Source: Cellulophaga sp. HaHaR_3_176
Lineage (GTDB): Bacteria > Bacteroidota > Bacteroidia > Flavobacteriales > Flavobacteriaceae
NCBI RefSeq assembly: GCF_019021925.1
Contig: NZ_CP058990.1
Span: 310,001 to 374,000, forward strand
Direction: 5' to 3'
DNA: 64,000 nt
Made by a program: the position numbers and the translations under genes. The notes under the pieces were generated by a model. It was not told where the DNA came from and did no database searches. It saw only the letters and a program-made list of their open reading frames with translations. Of the stretch, positions 61,535-64,000 are shown piece after piece (the stretch's first letter is position 1; every line of letters starts with the position of its first letter).

Positions 61535-63289
61535 TTCAATATAAAAATCATTTACAACTCGGTATACTGGGTATTGTAAATGAGCGTCTTCATAATATTT
61601 AGAATTCTGGTATATATATTCTAATTGCGTATACCAGTTGTTTGAGAAATTCTCATCAGTACTTTTCTTTAGTTGAAAAGCTTCATTAAGTAAGTTGTTA
61701 TCTTGTAATAACTTTAAAGCAATATCTTCAAAAACATAAGGTGAGAATCCTTCTTTCTGTTGAAGAATTGCATCGAAAAAATTCCAATTAAAAAATGAAT
61801 CTGTAGCTGATGGTTCTAGAGTTTCGAGAATATATCTAATACCTTCTTGTTTTACGGGTACAAAAATATCTCCTTGTAAAAATTGCACTTTTTTTGTCGA
61901 AGCTGCAACCTTTGTATCAAAATGAAGGTAATGACCTTCATAACTATTTTTTCGAGTTTCATAGTTCTCTATTTTATAAGCTTCAACTTCTACTAAAGTA
62001 TCTTTTTTTAATAGAGTATAGTTTATTTTGTTTTGACTAAGTAAGTCAAGAACTTTATAATTGCTCTTTTTTAATAAGTAAGCACTTGGTATTTTAATTT
62101 TTTCAGAAGGCTTATAGTAATTTTGATATGTCACAGGTTTTGTAAAAGGTCTACTTGTATCATACTTAAGTCTATTAAATCCTGTTACCGCACTTATTAA
62201 AGTATCTGCTTCGTAACCTTTAAAATTAAGTATTGATGTTCTTGTCGTGTCTAATTCCCATTGAACTGGGTATTCTGTAAGCTCTAAAACTTCTTTATTA
62301 GATTTAGCTCTTAATTCTTTTATTTTATGGCCGTCGGTTTCTGCTATTTCCAACATTTTATTTAATATTGCATATGTGCCTTCAACCCTTTTGTTGTAAG
62401 GTTTTAACATATGTGTTTCTACCATCATGCCAACAGTATTCCATAACGTTGTGTAACCTGATGAGTATCGGGGATAATCCATAAATTGAGAAAAACCTTT
62501 TTCTGGTACGCTATTGTAAACATTTACATATGGAGTTATATCCCATTCATCTTCTGCTAGCTTTTGTTCTAATTTAGGCATTAAATTATCATTTAAATAG
62601 TCACCTAAATCAAGCCCTAATTTGTTATGTTGTGTAAATAAATGAGTAAGTGTATACTGATAATCGGCACCATTGCTCACATGGTTGTCTATAAAAATAT
62701 CAGGTTTTACTAAGTGATAAATTGCAGTAAATGTTTTTGCATTTTTAGTGTCAGCCTTAATAAAATCTCTATTTAAATCGTAATTTAATGCGTTGCCTCT
62801 AAAGCCGTATGACTCTGGTCCGTTCTGGTTAGCTCGGCTATTAGAATTTCGGTTTAATGCACCGCCAATATTATATATGGGTATAGTAGTTATAACAGTG
62901 TTTTCTGGAGAAGCTATTTTTTCTATAGCTAAATCTCTAAAAAACATCATTGTTGCATCAATCCCATCACTCTCTCCGGGGTGGATACCGTTATTTATTA
63001 AAATTATAGTTTTATTCTCTTGTAATTTTTTAAAGTTAAAATCACTATCTAAATTATAAGTGACTAAATGTAGTGGATAACCACTATCTGTTTCACCAAT
63101 AGTCTGAATGTTGATTTCAGGAAACTCTTTAGCAAGTTTTATGTAAAAATCTATAGTTTCGGTATAGGTAGCGGTTTCTTTTCCGTCAGATTTTTCAAAT
63201 TGAGTTATGTATTCTGAAGTGCTATTTTCTGTTTGAGTTTCACAAGAAATAATTACGGAAACAAAAAATATAATGTAAAAAAATCTCAT
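61526..63289 (-). CDS. M14-family zinc carboxypeptidase, lipoprotein
   Basis: The 587-aa protein has a signal peptide with lipobox IISC (Cys16) and an M14 domain: zinc ligands HPGES near residue 99 and DNHVSNGADY near 200, the Arg/Asn region LNYDLNRDF near 168, and catalytic Glu in MMVETHML near 293. A second beta-rich half of unknown role follows. M14 enzymes remove C-terminal residues from peptides, possibly peptidoglycan peptides. It is probably anchored in the envelope. Confidence 0.9.
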   Translation of the reverse strand: MRFFYIIFFVSVIISCETQTENSTSEYITQFEKSDGKETATYTETIDFYIKLAKEFPEINIQTIGETDSGYPLHLVTYNLDSDFNFKKLQENKTIILINNGIHPGESDGIDATMMFFRDLAIEKIASPENTVITTIPIYNIGGALNRNSNSRANQNGPESYGFRGNALNYDLNRDFIKADTKNAKTFTAIYHLVKPDIFIDNHVSNGADYQYTLTHLFTQHNKLGLDLGDYLNDNLMPKLEQKLAEDEWDITPYVNVYNSVPEKGFSQFMDYPRYSSGYTTLWNTVGMMVETHMLKPYNKRVEGTYAILNKMLEIAETDGHKIKELRAKSNKEVLELTEYPVQWELDTTRTSILNFKGYEADTLISAVTGFNRLKYDTSRPFTKPVTYQNYYKPSEKIKIPSAYLLKKSNYKVLDLLSQNKINYTLLKKDTLVEVEAYKIENYETRKNSYEGHYLHFDTKVAASTKKVQFLQGDIFVPVKQEGIRYILETLEPSATDSFFNWNFFDAILQQKEGFSPYVFEDIALKLLQDNNLLNEAFQLKKSTDENFSNNWYTQLEYIYQNSKYYEDAHLQYPVYRVVNDFYIEEE

Positions 63290-63397
63290 TTTGAATTAAA
63301 GTTAGTTGTTCTGCAAAGAGTGGGAACCTATTATTAAAAAAAAAATTAACTCTCTGAGTTTGTGAACTTCAAAAATAAATAAAATTATGCAGTCAAT

Positions 63398-63802
63398 TTA
63401 TTGATTGATTGTAACTTTTATAATTTGTTCTTTACTTAATGGCTTTGTGTTGTAGGTAATCGTATGGTGAGTACGTTGTGAATAATTTTTTGATTTATCT
63501 CTATCTTCTTTATTTATAGAAGAGGTTACAATATTTATTGCTAATGGTTTCGGTATGTCAAGTTCTATGAATTCTTCTAAAAATTCCCATCCATCCATGA
63601 TAGGCATATTTAAATCCAAAAAAATGATTTGAGGTAGATCTGTTTTGTTTTTTATAATCTCTTTTATTTTATTTATTGCAATTTCCCCATTTTCATATGA
63701 ACTAATGTCGTCGCATTTAACAGCATTGCTCAAAAGTTTTTTGGTTCCAAAAACCGTTACTTTGTCATCATCAATTATAAATATAGATTTAATCAATTTC
63801 AT
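63398..63802 (-). CDS. Response regulator, receiver domain only
   Basis: A receiver domain of 134 aa with IIDDD at the N-terminus, phosphoacceptor Asp63 in IFLDLNMP, and TKPLSK near the C-terminus. The frame reaches 63835, but ATG 63802 gives MKLIKSIFIIDDD and overlaps the kinase stop by 14 nt. Its partner is therefore the upstream histidine kinase. It resembles the orphan receiver at 19357-19776. Confidence 0.9.
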   Translation of the reverse strand: MKLIKSIFIIDDDKVTVFGTKKLLSNAVKCDDISSYENGEIAINKIKEIIKNKTDLPQIIFLDLNMPIMDGWEFLEEFIELDIPKPLAINIVTSSINKEDRDKSKNYSQRTHHTITYNTKPLSKEQIIKVTINQ

Positions 63803-64000
63803 TAAAATAAATTTTAAAAATAGTGCCTTTACCAATTTCGCTTTTTACCTCAAATTTTCCATTCATAGCTTCAATTTGATTTTTAGCTATAAATAAACCA
63901 ATCCCTTTAGATTCAGGGTTTTCGTGAAACGTTCTATACATCCCGAAAAGTTTGTTTTTATTTTTGTTTAAATCGATTCCGATACCACTATCTTTTATAA
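63789..64000 (-). CDS. Sensor histidine kinase, C-terminal end (runs off window)
   Basis: I translated the frame that reaches the window edge. The visible 70 residues are the end of an HATPase_c domain: G1 box DSGIGIDLNKN, G2-like GIGLFIAKN, and final EIGKGTIFKIYF before the stop. The upstream sensor and dimerisation regions lie outside. It overlaps the response regulator gene by 14 nt, forming a two-component pair. Confidence 0.9.
   Translation of the reverse strand, partial: IKDSGIGIDLNKNKNKLFGMYRTFHENPESKGIGLFIAKNQIEAMNGKFEVKSEIGKGTIFKIYFNEID

Overview
The window reads as an AT-rich chromosome segment from the Bacteroidota, most likely a marine Flavobacteriaceae. Supporting signs are a tmRNA whose tag reads GENNYALAA, -7 boxes of the TAnnTTTG type, many short-spaced lipoproteins, Flavobacteriia-type families (DUF6090, DUF3857, DUF1343/NamZ), and a low-GC gene set with frequent TTG/GTG starts. 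The species call is inference.

Region 1 (1-8.4 kb) is accessory. After the N-terminal part of an M16 peptidase comes an array of same-strand genes of mostly unknown function: a frameshifted lipoprotein, an alpha/beta hydrolase, a 361-aa orphan, a DUF6090 protein, a 44-aa peptide plus lipoprotein pair, and a leucine-rich-repeat protein. The genes are separated by imperfect palindromes of 64-195 bp with arms of the type GCCAACG...GTTGGC. Three long copies (1169-1361, 5216-5409, 6969-7163) share a conserved box and an internal hairpin whose bases covary. The layout resembles a cassette array with attC-like spacers, but no integrase is present here. An intact IS3-family element (3901-5208, 3-bp target duplication) has landed between one gene and its spacer.

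Region 2 (8.4-19.8 kb) holds NamZ-type muramidase, an FtsX-like permease, an aldose-epimerase-like protein, a SulP anion transporter next to a CstB-like persulfide dioxygenase-rhodanese, an exonuclease/GIY-YIG fusion, a GARS-like ATP-grasp enzyme translationally coupled to a GNAT acetyltransferase, and an orphan response regulator.

Region 3 (20.2-33.5 kb) is a Wzx/Wzy-type surface polysaccharide locus, all on the + strand: WecA/TagO-like initiator, GDP-fucose synthesis (gmd, fcl), flippase, polymerase/ligase, three glycosyltransferases, an MBOAT acyltransferase with an SGNH-like partner, and a BY-kinase co-polymerase. It ends in a 44-nt perfect palindrome. No Wza-type export porin is present.

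Region 4 (33.7-46.6 kb) carries a lipoprotein, a three-gene RND efflux system, a YbjQ-domain protein with a zinc ribbon, a topoisomerase IB operon, ssrA, a saccharopine-dehydrogenase-like enzyme and a DUF1361 membrane protein.

Region 5 (46.6-64 kb) is mostly core: a DUF3857/transglutaminase-like protein, kdsA, typA, an unusual zinc-ribbon SDR, a packed minus-strand block rsfS-ftsH-LUD-cdsA-psd-acyl-CoA-binding protein, birA, a SRPBCC protein, pyrE, a NUDIX hydrolase, an M14 peptidase, and the start of a histidine kinase/response regulator pair. I saw no tRNA, rRNA, CRISPR array or prophage.
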